A stretch of DNA of 10,131 nt from an uncultured Eubacteriales bacterium (GCA_902493345.1 CABUPM010000080.1:1-10131), one strand, 5' to 3'; shown: positions 1 to 7,629, counted from the stretch's first letter. The notes: generated by a model from the letters alone, not told the origin. Translations and numbers: made by a program.

Positions 1-42
1 TTCGTCAAGCTCTTTCATCCGAGCCAGCTTTTCTTCCTGCAT
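1..42 (-). CDS. ligA: N-terminus of a gene downstream of pcrA, probably NAD-dependent DNA ligase (partial)
   Basis: Only the first 14 codons are present, reading MQEEKLARMKELDE; the rest lies off the left edge. The start at 42 is chosen because GGAGG (54-50) sits 7 nt upstream of it; an in-frame ATG at 60 would lie ahead of that site. The gap to the pcrA stop is only 28 nt with no terminator, so the two are co-transcribed. In Firmicutes the gene after pcrA is commonly ligA, and the short charged helical start resembles the N-terminus of clostridial LigA, which seals nicks in DNA using NAD. Fourteen residues cannot prove this; the name rests mainly on gene order. Confidence 0.55.
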   Translation of the reverse strand, partial: MQEEKLARMKELDE

Positions 43-70
43 GTCTCTACCTCCCGTCATTTTGACCGCT

Positions 71-2338
71 TTATTCCTGTTTTTTCAAACCAGCCAAGCC
101 GGCAATCAATTTCTTAGTACCAACCTTAACAAACTGTACAGTGACCTGGCAATCGGCGTTTAAGGGCTGTACATCCTCAATTACGCCCAAGCCGAACTTA
201 CGGTGACTTACCCGATCCCCGACTTTCCAGTTCTGCTGCGTCTCCTTCTTTACATCCATCACCGGATGTCCCATCATGCGCTGCTTTTGCTGTTCCAGGC
301 TCTCGTTGCGGAACTGACGCACAAACATCCTGCCATTTTCCGCACGGTTCGAGGCCGCGCCCATGTTCTCACTCCTGCGCTGCATCGCCATCTGGCGTCT
401 CGGTCCTTCCTGATTCTCCAGAAGCGCTTCCGGCAACTCCTTCAGGAACCGGGACGGCTTGTTGGCTTCCTGCATTCCATGAATTCTGCGGGTCATGGCA
501 TACGTCATATACAGCTTTTCCTTCGCTCTTGTGATTCCGACATAACACAGCCGGCGTTCTTCTTCTATGTCCTCTTCTTTTCCGGAGGTAATACTCATAT
601 AGCCCGGAAAGAGTCCGTCCTCCATACCTGCCATAAAAACAATGGGGAATTCCAGTCCCTTGGCACTGTGCAGCGTCATAATGGAGACAGTATCCGCCTC
701 TTCTTCAAAAGCATCGATCGCCGCCACCAAAGACAGCTCCTCGATCAATCCGGCCAAAGATGGTTCCGGTGCTTCTTCTTCATAGGCTTCGATACGATTC
801 CGCAGCTCATCGATATTTTCCTTGCGGTCATCCAGCTTCTCCGGTTCATCTTCCTTAAGATACTCCAAATAGGAGATCCGTGTGATCAGACTGTCTAAGA
901 GTTCTGTCAGGCCGCACTCCGGGTCCTGGATCCGCTCCCGGTACTCCAGAATCATGTCGCTGAAGTCGCGCAGCTTGGATGCCGCTCTTGAAAGCTCCGG
1001 AAAGTCCGCGATATTGCGGATCACCTCCGTGATCCCCATCTCCCGTTCTGAGGCCGCCATACGCAGCTTTTCTTCGGTGGTATCGCCAATTCCCCGTTTG
1101 GGGACATTGATAATTCTCTGAGACGCTACATAATCCTTATCATTTACAATCAATCGCAGATAACACAGCAAGTCCTTGATCTCTCGGCGCTGATAGAAGG
1201 GGATTCCCGCATACAATCTGTAAGGGATATTTTCATGCAGAAACTGCTCTTCCAACGCACGGGACTGCGCATTGGTGCGGATCAGGATCGCCATGTCCCG
1301 GTACGGCCTGCCGCCTTGGTGCATGGACTTCATCTGTCCGGAAATGTAGGCCGCTTCACCGGCTTCGTCGTCCGCCGCGTAAACCTGGATCTTATCTCCG
1401 GCCGGATTCTGCGTCCACAGCGTTTTGCTCTTCCGCTCGGCATTGTTGCGGATCACTTCGTTGGCGGCATTCAGGATATTTTGAGTGGAACGGTAATTCT
1501 CTTCCAGGCGAATTACAAACGCATCCGGGAAATCCTTTTCAAAATCGAGGATGTTCCGGATATTGGCGCCGCGGAATTTGTAAATGGACTGATCGTCGTC
1601 TCCGACAACGCAGATATTACCGAACATCCCGGAGAGCTGACGGATCAGACGATACTGCACCGTATTGGTATCCTGATACTCATCCACCATGATATAGCGA
1701 AACTTTTCCTGGTATCTTTCCAGAAGGTCAGGATTGAGCGCGAACAGCTCAACGCATTTGACCAGAATATCGTCAAAGTCCATGGCCTGATTGCGCAAAA
1801 GCTCCTGCTGATACTCCTTATACATTCTGGAGATCATCTCTTTGCTATAATCTCCATGCGCCGCTCTAGCGTATTCATCTGGGCCCACCATTTCATTTTT
1901 GGCGCCGCTGATGGCTGCCAGAACACTTCGAGGCGTAAACAGCTTTTCGTTCAGATTCATTTCCTTCATGATCCGTCGGATCACAGCCTTCTGATCCTCT
2001 GGATCATAGATTGTAAATCCGGAGGTGTATCCCAGCCGGTCCGCGTGATAGCGTAAAATCCGCAGACAGCAGGAGTGAAAAGTCGAGATCCATACATCCT
2101 TGGCTGCCTCTCCGATCAGGCTGTCCACACGCTCGCGCATCTCCTGCGCCGCTTTATTGGTAAAGGTGATTGCCAGAATATAATAAGGCGGTACACCGAT
2201 TTCCTCAATCAGGTACGCGATTCTGTGCGTCAGCACACGGGTCTTTCCGCTGCCGGCTCCAGCCAATATTAAAACAGGGCCTTCCGTCTGGAAAACCGCT
2301 TGTCGCTGCATTTCATTCAGCGTCGAATATTTATCCAT
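71..2338 (-). CDS. pcrA: ATP-dependent DNA helicase PcrA (UvrD/Rep superfamily 1A)
   Basis: A 755-residue 3'-5' DNA helicase of the cytoplasm, used in nucleotide excision repair, plasmid rolling-circle replication and clearing RecA or stalled RNA polymerase. The SF1A motifs appear in order: a Q-motif near 7-13, Walker A GAGSGKT at 27-33, motif Ia ITFTNKAA around 57-64, motif II DEYQD at 219-223, motif III GDDDQSIYKFRGA at 246-258, motif IV with NYRST at 281-285, motif V TLHSAKGLEF at 555-564 and motif VI EEERRLCYVGITRAKEKL around 592-609. The last ~52 residues (from WKVGDRVSHRKFGLG) form the Tudor-like domain that in PcrA binds RNA polymerase; this separates it from Rep. Length fits the family (about 740). 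The ATG is preceded by AAAAGGAGT with a longish 13-nt spacing, and the SD abuts the yerC stop, so it is the second gene of the yerC operon. No defect seen. Confidence 0.97.
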   Translation of the reverse strand: MDKYSTLNEMQRQAVFQTEGPVLILAGAGSGKTRVLTHRIAYLIEEIGVPPYYILAITFTNKAAQEMRERVDSLIGEAAKDVWISTFHSCCLRILRYHADRLGYTSGFTIYDPEDQKAVIRRIMKEMNLNEKLFTPRSVLAAISGAKNEMVGPDEYARAAHGDYSKEMISRMYKEYQQELLRNQAMDFDDILVKCVELFALNPDLLERYQEKFRYIMVDEYQDTNTVQYRLIRQLSGMFGNICVVGDDDQSIYKFRGANIRNILDFEKDFPDAFVIRLEENYRSTQNILNAANEVIRNNAERKSKTLWTQNPAGDKIQVYAADDEAGEAAYISGQMKSMHQGGRPYRDMAILIRTNAQSRALEEQFLHENIPYRLYAGIPFYQRREIKDLLCYLRLIVNDKDYVASQRIINVPKRGIGDTTEEKLRMAASEREMGITEVIRNIADFPELSRAASKLRDFSDMILEYRERIQDPECGLTELLDSLITRISYLEYLKEDEPEKLDDRKENIDELRNRIEAYEEEAPEPSLAGLIEELSLVAAIDAFEEEADTVSIMTLHSAKGLEFPIVFMAGMEDGLFPGYMSITSGKEEDIEEERRLCYVGITRAKEKLYMTYAMTRRIHGMQEANKPSRFLKELPEALLENQEGPRRQMAMQRRSENMGAASNRAENGRMFVRQFRNESLEQQKQRMMGHPVMDVKKETQQNWKVGDRVSHRKFGLGVIEDVQPLNADCQVTVQFVKVGTKKLIAGLAGLKKQE

Positions 2339-2357
2339 TGTATAACGTTTACTCCTT

Positions 2358-2657
2358 TTATGCTTTCTGTATATGCTTCAGGCGCTCCAACACCATGGCG
2401 TAGCCGTCCTCTCCATAATGCAGCGCTCGCCCGACACGGCTGACGGTCGCGCTGGACGCACCGGTCTTCTCACAGATCTCCTGATACTTGGTATTCTCAC
2501 TGAGAAGCCGCGCAACCTCCAGACGCTGCGCAATGGCCAAAAGCTCGCTTGCCGTACATATATCTTCAAAAAAAGCATAACACTCCTTCACGGAGCGCAG
2601 AGAAACAATCCCCTGGAACAATTGATCCATCTCTGGCGTCTTCAATTTACTGTTCAC
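2358..2657 (-). CDS. yerC: YerC/YecD family TrpR-like transcriptional regulator
   Basis: A 99-residue all-helical protein. The stretch ELLAIAQRLEVARLLSE (38-54) followed by a helix-turn-helix at about 57-78 (YQEICEKTGASSATVSRVGRAL) is the signature of the TrpR-superfamily YerC/YecD group, small DNA-binding proteins of mostly unknown target found across Firmicutes. Length matches that family (about 100). The start is GTG at 2657, chosen because GGGAGGAGG lies 6 nt upstream; an ATG at 2674 gives only a six-codon frame. It sits directly upstream of pcrA with 19 nt between the two coding regions and no terminator, so it leads the yerC-pcrA-(ligA) operon. Bacillus subtilis also has yerC a few genes upstream of pcrA and ligA. 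A tryptophan co-repressor role cannot be assumed; regulation of its own operon is possible but not shown. Confidence 0.9.
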   Translation of the reverse strand: MNSKLKTPEMDQLFQGIVSLRSVKECYAFFEDICTASELLAIAQRLEVARLLSENTKYQEICEKTGASSATVSRVGRALHYGEDGYAMVLERLKHIQKA

Positions 2658-2680
2658 CTGGATCCTCCTCCCATGATCTT

Positions 2681-2695
2681 CTTTAGTCCTTTAGT
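2681..2695 (-). repeat. Tandem ACTAAAG repeat in the yerC leader
   Basis: Two copies of ACTAAAG separated by one base lie between the promoter start site and the yerC ribosome binding site (2695-2689 and 2687-2681). The 8-nt period is not a full helical turn. It could be an operator half-site pair or a chance repeat; nothing else in the window repeats it. Confidence 0.4.
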
Positions 2696-2709
2696 AATGC
2701 AATATATCT

Positions 2710-2738
2710 ATTGTAGCATTGTTTTGTGAAAAAGTAAA
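2710..2738 (-). promoter_or_regulatory. Promoter of the yerC-pcrA-ligA operon
   Basis: On the minus strand there is a -35-like TTTACT (2738-2733), a 17-nt spacer and -10 TACAAT (2715-2710) preceded by TGC, an extended -10. Predicted transcription start is near 2703, giving a 5' leader of about 45 nt before the GTG start. It begins immediately after the deacetylase stop codon, so the operon is independently promoted. Confidence 0.7.
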
Positions 2739-2747
2739 GTCCCTTTA
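2729..2747 (-). terminator. Weak possible terminator after the deacetylase gene
   Basis: Starting at the stop codon itself, TAAAG-GGA-CTTTA forms a five-pair stem followed by CTTTTT. The stem is AT-rich and short, so termination would be leaky; it also overlaps the -35 box of the yerC promoter. Readthrough from the deacetylase into yerC is therefore possible. Confidence 0.3.
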
Positions 2748-3503
2748 ATGGCTGAGAGCCCACCAATTTTGCGGAGCATCCTCCTCTGTAAGACTCCCGA
2801 ACCGGTATCCGTTTTTCTGAAAATACTCGATGATCCTCGGCATTGCTTCTACCGTCCCCGGCGCATAGGAAGCAGAATGCAGCAGTACAATCACCGTATC
2901 CTTGCCCTTAGCCGATTCCACGGTGTTCCGGTAAATGGTATCCGCGCTGATGTTTTTGCCAACGGCATCTTCTCCGGAACAATTCCAGTCAAGGACACGA
3001 TAGCCCCAGGAATCCATCTCCTCCTCAATGGATTCTCCGAAATGCCGGACCGCATTGGGAGAACCGCCGGGAAAACGAAAGATCTTCTCAACCGCACATC
3101 CGCTGACATCCTTCACATAGCTTTCCAGCGTCTCCATCTCTCTTTTCAACGACGCAGTATCCTCGTATACAGACTTATAATCATGACTGGCCGTATGATT
3201 GGCCAGTACATGTCCCTCTTCCACAATTCTCCGGTACAGATCCGCCGCATAATCCGCCTTGTTAACAATCACAAAAAAAGCGGCCGGAACCTGATATTCC
3301 TTCAGAATGTCCAGAAGCTCGGCTGTATTGGGGTACGGTCCGTCATCAAAGGTCAGGTAGACTGTTTTATCCACTGCAGGAGCCGCTGCATTCTGTGCCT
3401 CAGCCGCCAGCTCCCCACTATCCGTTGCCGGAACTTCCTGCCTGCATCCGGCAGCGCAGATCAGTAACACGCATAAAATCCATGGCCCAATGCGCATGTT
3501 CAT
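2745..3503 (-). CDS. Polysaccharide deacetylase lipoprotein (NodB/PgdA-like, CE4 family)
   Basis: A 252-residue predicted secreted lipoprotein of the carbohydrate esterase 4 family, metal-dependent enzymes that remove N-acetyl groups from peptidoglycan or other GlcNAc polymers. Residues 1-20 form a signal peptide ending in a lipobox-like AAGC, with Cys20 as the probable lipid anchor, followed by an Ala/Glu-rich linker. The NodB motifs are all present: TFDDG at 51-55 (catalytic base and metal Asp), HTASH at 103-107 (metal histidines), RFPGG at 143-147, DWNCSGED at 172-179 and LLHSA at 207-211. The start at 3503 is chosen because GGGAGG (3518-3513) lies 9 nt upstream and the signal peptide begins there. 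The frame stays open to an ATG at 3596, but that reaches into the preceding gene's terminator and adds an implausible cysteine-rich lead. Substrate is inferred from family only. I see no convincing promoter between the upstream terminator and this gene. Confidence 0.92.
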   Translation of the reverse strand: MNMRIGPWILCVLLICAAGCRQEVPATDSGELAAEAQNAAAPAVDKTVYLTFDDGPYPNTAELLDILKEYQVPAAFFVIVNKADYAADLYRRIVEEGHVLANHTASHDYKSVYEDTASLKREMETLESYVKDVSGCAVEKIFRFPGGSPNAVRHFGESIEEEMDSWGYRVLDWNCSGEDAVGKNISADTIYRNTVESAKGKDTVIVLLHSASYAPGTVEAMPRIIEYFQKNGYRFGSLTEEDAPQNWWALSH

Positions 3504-3562
3504 CTCTATCATCCTCCCAGACTGTAGGATGCGGAGAATCTGCGGAATCATGTATGCGTACA

Positions 3563-3591
3563 ATAAAAAACGGCAGGAACATTCCTGCCGT
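3563..3591 (-). terminator. Rho-independent terminator of the frameshifted membrane protein gene
   Basis: A perfect ten-base inverted repeat, ACGGCAGGAA (3591-3582) and TTCCTGCCGT (3579-3570), is separated by TG, leaving an effective four-base loop. The T run (3570-3565) follows on the minus strand only, so it acts in that direction. It begins 17 nt after the membrane protein's stop codon. Confidence 0.92.
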
Positions 3592-3607
3592 CTCATCGTT
3601 CATAATT

Positions 3608-4457
3608 TTACGCTCTGTAGGATTCGATCTCTCGGCGTGCTCCGGTCAGCGCTACCGTAATCAGAATCGAGGCAACCAAGGAAACGACCGTTGTAATGAT
3701 ACTTACAATACTGAAGCCTCTCGCCACAATATTGTATATCAACACCAGAAGGCTCAGTACAATCATGATGTAATTCATTACGATCACATACATGGATAAG
3801 GGCTTATCCGGGAAACGTCCGTCCTGCAGGGTGAGCTGAACACGTGTGCATGTGCGGATCAGCTGAATCTCATAAATCATAGCAAGGATCATGACAGCCA
3901 ATACCACCAGATCGGCAACGAGAGAAATGATCCAAGGGGACATATTATTCCAGTACAATTCCCTTGTATTGAGCAATACAAAGAAGATAACCAGGGTACT
4001 CAGCATAGCGAGACCGATATAGACGCTGACCACAATCGCGGAAGCCTTGACAAATCCCAAGCCGTATCCCTTCTGGCTGCCGGGCTGCGCTTTTCTTGCC
4101 TGCGCGGTAAAAATCCCCAAACCGATCGCGTTCAAAATCGTCGGTATCAGTACCAGTATGATCACGATGATGACCACAGCCAAGATTACAGAATAGATCT
4201 GCGCCAGTGTCTCTGTGGGCAGCAGCATCATCAGTTCGTATTCTGAATTGATCAAGGTACTCAATGCCCGACAAATCCAGTACGAAAAAGGACGAAATCA
4301 CCTGACACGCTGTAACGACGATAAAGAGAATAGCTCCCAGGAGAAATACTCCGGAAGAGGCCCGCTTCTTGATGATCTCAAAAGCTGGGCTTACAGGAGT
4401 CCCCGTCGGCGTAGCTTCCATCTGTACATTGTACTGCATATCCTGTTGTTCGTTCAT
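3608..4457 (-). pseudogene. Multi-pass membrane protein of unknown function, interrupted by a +1 frameshift
   Basis: I do not recognise the family. The gene starts at ATG 4457 (GGAGG 6 nt upstream) with a polar, Gln/Thr/Pro-rich cytoplasmic-looking tail of about 30 residues, a KKR and one membrane helix (about 36-59, GVFLLGAILFIVV...). After about codon 64 this frame turns into charged, non-membrane sequence and runs open to 3945. The +1 frame, open from a TGA at 4300-4298, instead carries five further clear membrane helices and ends at 3608. The downstream frame's only early start, a TTG at 4264, has no ribosome binding site. The simplest reading is one six-helix protein of about 280 residues broken by one extra base between about 4297 and 4262; candidates are the T5 run (4289-4285) or the GGG (4269-4267). 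It may be a real mutation or a sequencing error. The gene has its own promoter and terminator. Confidence 0.75.
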
Positions 4458-4490
4458 AATACGCCTCCTCATCTGCGTTTTGATAACTTT

Positions 4491-4519
4491 ATCATAGCAA
4501 ATTCAGATTCAAAAAGCAA
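4491..4519 (-). promoter_or_regulatory. Promoter of the frameshifted membrane protein gene
   Basis: A weak -35 TTGCTT (4519-4514), 17-nt spacer and -10 TATGAT (4496-4491) preceded by TGC, an extended -10. Start of transcription is expected near 4484, about 27 nt before the ATG. It lies just after the trxB stop, so the gene is not solely dependent on trxB transcription. Confidence 0.65.
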
Positions 4520-4536
4520 GCCCTTTTATGAAGAAA

Positions 4537-5442
4537 TCACAATGCGTTGACAATGCTTTCCACAGCAACGGCAGCATCGGAGGCAGCCGTTATAATCTGC
4601 CGCAAAACTCCCTTTCTTACGTCGCCGGCGGCATAGACTCCGCGAATCGAAGTCTGCATATGATCATCTGTCAGAATATAACCGTTCATATCCGTATCCG
4701 CTTTTCCCTTTAGAAGTGTAGAATTCGGCAGAACACCTACCGCTACAAATACACCGTCCGCGGATATCGTCGTTTCCTGTCCCTGGGTATCCGCTACAAC
4801 AGCGCTGACCATGGAATCGCCCTGAATTTCTTTAACTATAGAATTCCACAGGATCCGGACATTCTCCTTTGCTAGGAGCTTCTTCTGGAGAGAGTCCGCT
4901 GCTCGCAGCTGATCCCTTCTATGAATCAGTGTGACCTCCCGGCACAGTCCCGACAGATACAAGGCATCTGACACCGCTGTATCTCCGCCGCCAATGACAA
5001 CAACGCTTTTCCCACGGAAAAAGGCTCCGTCACAGGTTGCGCAGTACGACACTCCGTGTCCGCGGAGCTTCTCTTCTCCCGGAACTCCCAGCTTTCGCGG
5101 ACTGGCTCCCGTGCATAGGAGAACCGTTCTGGCCTTGTATTCCCCCGTGTAAGTGCGCACTGTCTTTACGGGTTCCCCGACCTCCAGATCCGTAACCTCC
5201 TCCATAATCTGCTGCATTCCCAACTTCTGCGCATGCTCCAGCATCTTCATCCCGAGGTCCATGCCGCCGATTCCAGGCATTCCCGGATAATTATCGATCT
5301 CCTGCGTATTGAGCATCTGTCCCCCGGCAAATCCCTGTTCAACCATAGCATAGTCAAGTCCGGCTCTGGAAGCGTAGATCGAAGCCGTCAATCCTGCCGG
5401 ACCGCCTCCGATGATCAAAAGGTCATAGATCTTATCCTTCAT
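4537..5442 (-). CDS. trxB: Thioredoxin-disulfide reductase (NADPH)
   Basis: A 301-residue cytoplasmic flavoenzyme that passes electrons from NADPH through FAD and a redox-active disulfide to thioredoxin. Features in order: FAD-binding GGGPAG at 12-17, the redox pair CATC at 134-137 followed by DGAFF, the NADP-binding GGGDTA at 151-156, HRRDQLRA at 174-181 whose arginines normally hold the NADPH 2'-phosphate, and the C-terminal FAD motif AAGDVR at 271-276 followed by RQIITAASDAA. Length is normal for the low-molecular-weight bacterial type. The start overlaps the end of the upstream aminopeptidase gene by 11 nt; GGAGG (5453-5449) inside that gene lies 6 nt before the ATG, so translation is probably coupled. 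No thioredoxin gene is in the window. The HRR motif argues for NADPH rather than ferredoxin dependence. Confidence 0.96.
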   Translation of the reverse strand: MKDKIYDLLIIGGGPAGLTASIYASRAGLDYAMVEQGFAGGQMLNTQEIDNYPGMPGIGGMDLGMKMLEHAQKLGMQQIMEEVTDLEVGEPVKTVRTYTGEYKARTVLLCTGASPRKLGVPGEEKLRGHGVSYCATCDGAFFRGKSVVVIGGGDTAVSDALYLSGLCREVTLIHRRDQLRAADSLQKKLLAKENVRILWNSIVKEIQGDSMVSAVVADTQGQETTISADGVFVAVGVLPNSTLLKGKADTDMNGYILTDDHMQTSIRGVYAAGDVRKGVLRQIITAASDAAVAVESIVNAL

Positions 5443-7498
5443 GCTGCTCCTCCAATTCCTTTAACGCTTCATTCAGAAGCTCTGTTCCCCGCAGGACAAA
5501 CCGGCCATTGCGGATAATCTCAATCTGCTGTCCCGCAGCCGTCTTAACCCGAATCACTCTGATCCCATGATAGGGAAGCGTGATGTCCGTATGCTTATGC
5601 GTATATGCTCTGGATCGATCTTCATTGCGCAGTGCGGTCCGCTCGTTCTCGCGTGCGACGACTTCCTTACCATTTTGCGGATTATATACAGCGATCTCCT
5701 CCGCTCCGACATAGCAGGTGTCCCCGATCGCGAAATGCGGTCCCATCTTTTCTACAATCAGAATCGGCAGCCGTTCTACTATATTGTATTGTCTTGCCAT
5801 CTTATAGGCAAGCGTATTGGTTCCGATCGCGAACTCTCCCAGCGGCAATGTCTCATGCGGGAAGAGCAGATTTTCCCGGATCAGGCGTCTGTTTTCTTCC
5901 GGATCTTCAAAATTACCGCAGCTATAGTCCGTAACATATCCATTTTCAAATGTCAGCTTCAAATCCTTGTAGCGAATTCCGTCATTATAGAATGAATCCA
6001 CGTGCAGGATGCCGTTGGTCCCGGCAAGCTGTGGTGATGTAAAGACTTCTCCCAACGGAATATTGACATCCGCTACGCAGTTATAGAAATTGGTCTGGTG
6101 TTTGGGGTCCTGAATCGGAGCCAGAGCAATCCGAAGGTTGGTTTCATTGCCGTCGCGCCCCAGAATCTCCGCCTCGCATCCCTGATCCAACGCGTCGATG
6201 ATATGCTGCTGTACCTTGAGGTACTTATCGTTATCCAATGTATTGATTGTAAGCATCTCATGGAATATTGCCTCAAAGTCCGAACCGATCTGCGGCGCAG
6301 GATAGGCTGCCATTGTAAAGCTGGTTCCGCTTCCCGGTATATACTCCTCCAGAAGCTGCATCCTCTGATCCATATACTGGCTGTACAGTTCCGACTGCTC
6401 CGGACGGAAGGCAATGCTTTCTTTGCGGTTCTTCGGTTCAAACGGATCTTCGCCAAAGCTTCCTAAAAACGCCGGACCGCCATATACCGCAAGGATCTGC
6501 CGGTTCTCCTCCAATGTCGCGCGCAGCGCTTCTCCCGCCGCGTCTACATATTCCTGATCCAGTACCAAGGCGATATCAAAACGGTGATCATATTCGCACT
6601 GCTGATTTTTTCTGGTACTGTAAATCCGACTGATAAACGGAATAAAACGGATCTCACTCTCAAACAGCTCCATGATGCGCTTGGTCACGCGCTCCATACC
6701 CAGTCTATGAAAGAGACCTACTGTTTTTTTAGCGACAATATCCTTACCATCTACAAAAAATCCCCGTCGATATCCGTCCACGATCGAACGGGCCATCTTT
6801 TCAATATCCTCCGCAGAAACTGTTTGCATAAAACGTGCGTAGGACAGATCCTCCTCGGTTACCCGAACACCCAGCGCGTACAGCACCCCGGGATCGCTCA
6901 GATCCGCTTCCCGGATCCAATCCTCACCCATACAAGGATCCGGAATATAATTCTGGTGTACAAACAGACCGGCACGCTCTGCCACATGTGCCTTCTGACT
7001 CTCACAGATGCAGGCCACAATCTCCTCCGCTCGTGCCTTTCCCGGCCGCAGCAGGATCTCCGCGACTTTCAGGAAAAGCTCTTGATTCCAGGTCATGGCA
7101 AAACGCATATGTCTGGACGCGTATCGGATATTCTCCTGCAGCTGATAAGCCACCGCTGACAATACAGGTCCCAATTCTCCGCCGAATATCTTAGCCATAT
7201 GGGCCGGACACAGAGCCGAGCGCGCATACTGCTCCTCCTGCATGGCATAGAGCTTGTCCTGGGTCTCCTTTAATTCGTTCAGCGAAGCGCCCAGATAATA
7301 TTCTCTGGTTGCCTTCTCCTCCCATTGGATCAGCATATTTAAAAAGTCCGCCTGTTCCTTAACAAAACGCGCGGCGTTCTCCCTTACACCCTTGGCTGTT
7401 TTGCCCTCGGTCAATGCGCGGATCTGTTCCTTCTGCTCTGCGTACATGCGCAGTGCAGCGCTGTTATATAGTTTATAGTATTCTTCAAGATCAAACAT
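5432..7498 (-). CDS. M29-family (thermophilic-type) metallo-aminopeptidase with a ~300-residue N-terminal extension
   Basis: A 688-residue protein. The C-terminal part, from about 303 to 655, matches the M29 aminopeptidase pattern (AmpS/AmpT/PepS): YPAP at 399-402, NIPLGEVFTSP at 479-489, LGEFAIGTN at 553-561, EKMGPHFAIG at 583-592 and KHTD at 635-638. These supply the expected two-metal ligands Glu484, Glu555, Glu583, His588, a Tyr at 596, His636 and Asp638. Family members cleave N-terminal residues from peptides in the cytoplasm. Typical M29 enzymes are about 410 residues; residues 1-300 here are an additional, apparently helical, charged domain I do not recognise, with no signal peptide or membrane helix. 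Spacing from the motif His to the Tyr is one residue longer than in the classical enzymes. The start has GGAGG 5 nt upstream. It overlaps trxB, forming a two-gene operon under the promoter at 7536-7564. Confidence 0.85.
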   Translation of the reverse strand: MFDLEEYYKLYNSAALRMYAEQKEQIRALTEGKTAKGVRENAARFVKEQADFLNMLIQWEEKATREYYLGASLNELKETQDKLYAMQEEQYARSALCPAHMAKIFGGELGPVLSAVAYQLQENIRYASRHMRFAMTWNQELFLKVAEILLRPGKARAEEIVACICESQKAHVAERAGLFVHQNYIPDPCMGEDWIREADLSDPGVLYALGVRVTEEDLSYARFMQTVSAEDIEKMARSIVDGYRRGFFVDGKDIVAKKTVGLFHRLGMERVTKRIMELFESEIRFIPFISRIYSTRKNQQCEYDHRFDIALVLDQEYVDAAGEALRATLEENRQILAVYGGPAFLGSFGEDPFEPKNRKESIAFRPEQSELYSQYMDQRMQLLEEYIPGSGTSFTMAAYPAPQIGSDFEAIFHEMLTINTLDNDKYLKVQQHIIDALDQGCEAEILGRDGNETNLRIALAPIQDPKHQTNFYNCVADVNIPLGEVFTSPQLAGTNGILHVDSFYNDGIRYKDLKLTFENGYVTDYSCGNFEDPEENRRLIRENLLFPHETLPLGEFAIGTNTLAYKMARQYNIVERLPILIVEKMGPHFAIGDTCYVGAEEIAVYNPQNGKEVVARENERTALRNEDRSRAYTHKHTDITLPYHGIRVIRVKTAAGQQIEIIRNGRFVLRGTELLNEALKELEEQHEG

Positions 7499-7535
7499 GA
7501 TATCCTCCTAATTTCAAACCATAAAAGCCGTTTTT

Positions 7536-7564
7536 AGTATATCATAAACAGCTGGAAAACGCAA
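7536..7564 (-). promoter_or_regulatory. Promoter of the aminopeptidase-trxB operon
   Basis: On the minus strand, -35 TTGCGT (7564-7559), 17-nt spacer and -10 TATACT (7541-7536) with an upstream TGA making an extended -10. Predicted transcription start is near 7529, about 30 nt before the ATG. Confidence 0.65.
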
Positions 7565-7629
7565 TGGATTTTCCAGGAGCCGCTCCGCCGAAGTGTTTGA
7601 TTTTCTCCATCTTTTTGCAAAATAATACA

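Noticed and set aside
203..2403. Long plus-strand open frames opposite pcrA (203-898, 882-1121, 1235-2056, 2075-2272, 2170-2403)
   Set aside because: They are antisense to a fully conserved helicase, have no ribosome binding sites in sensible places and their products look like random arginine/leucine/histidine-rich translations.
2748..3467. Plus-strand open frame of 239 codons opposite the deacetylase
   Set aside because: The minus-strand protein has every CE4 motif; the opposite frame has no SD and no recognisable domain.
3945..4262. Continuation of the membrane protein's starting frame past the shift as the real product
   Set aside because: After codon 64 it becomes charged His/Asp/Arg-rich sequence opposite in nature to the hydrophobic +1 frame, which carries the membrane helices and ends at the terminator.
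4262..4300. Programmed +1 frameshifting
   Set aside because: No slippery codon followed by a stop, no SD-like stimulator and no clear downstream structure in the shift zone, so mutation or sequencing error is simpler.
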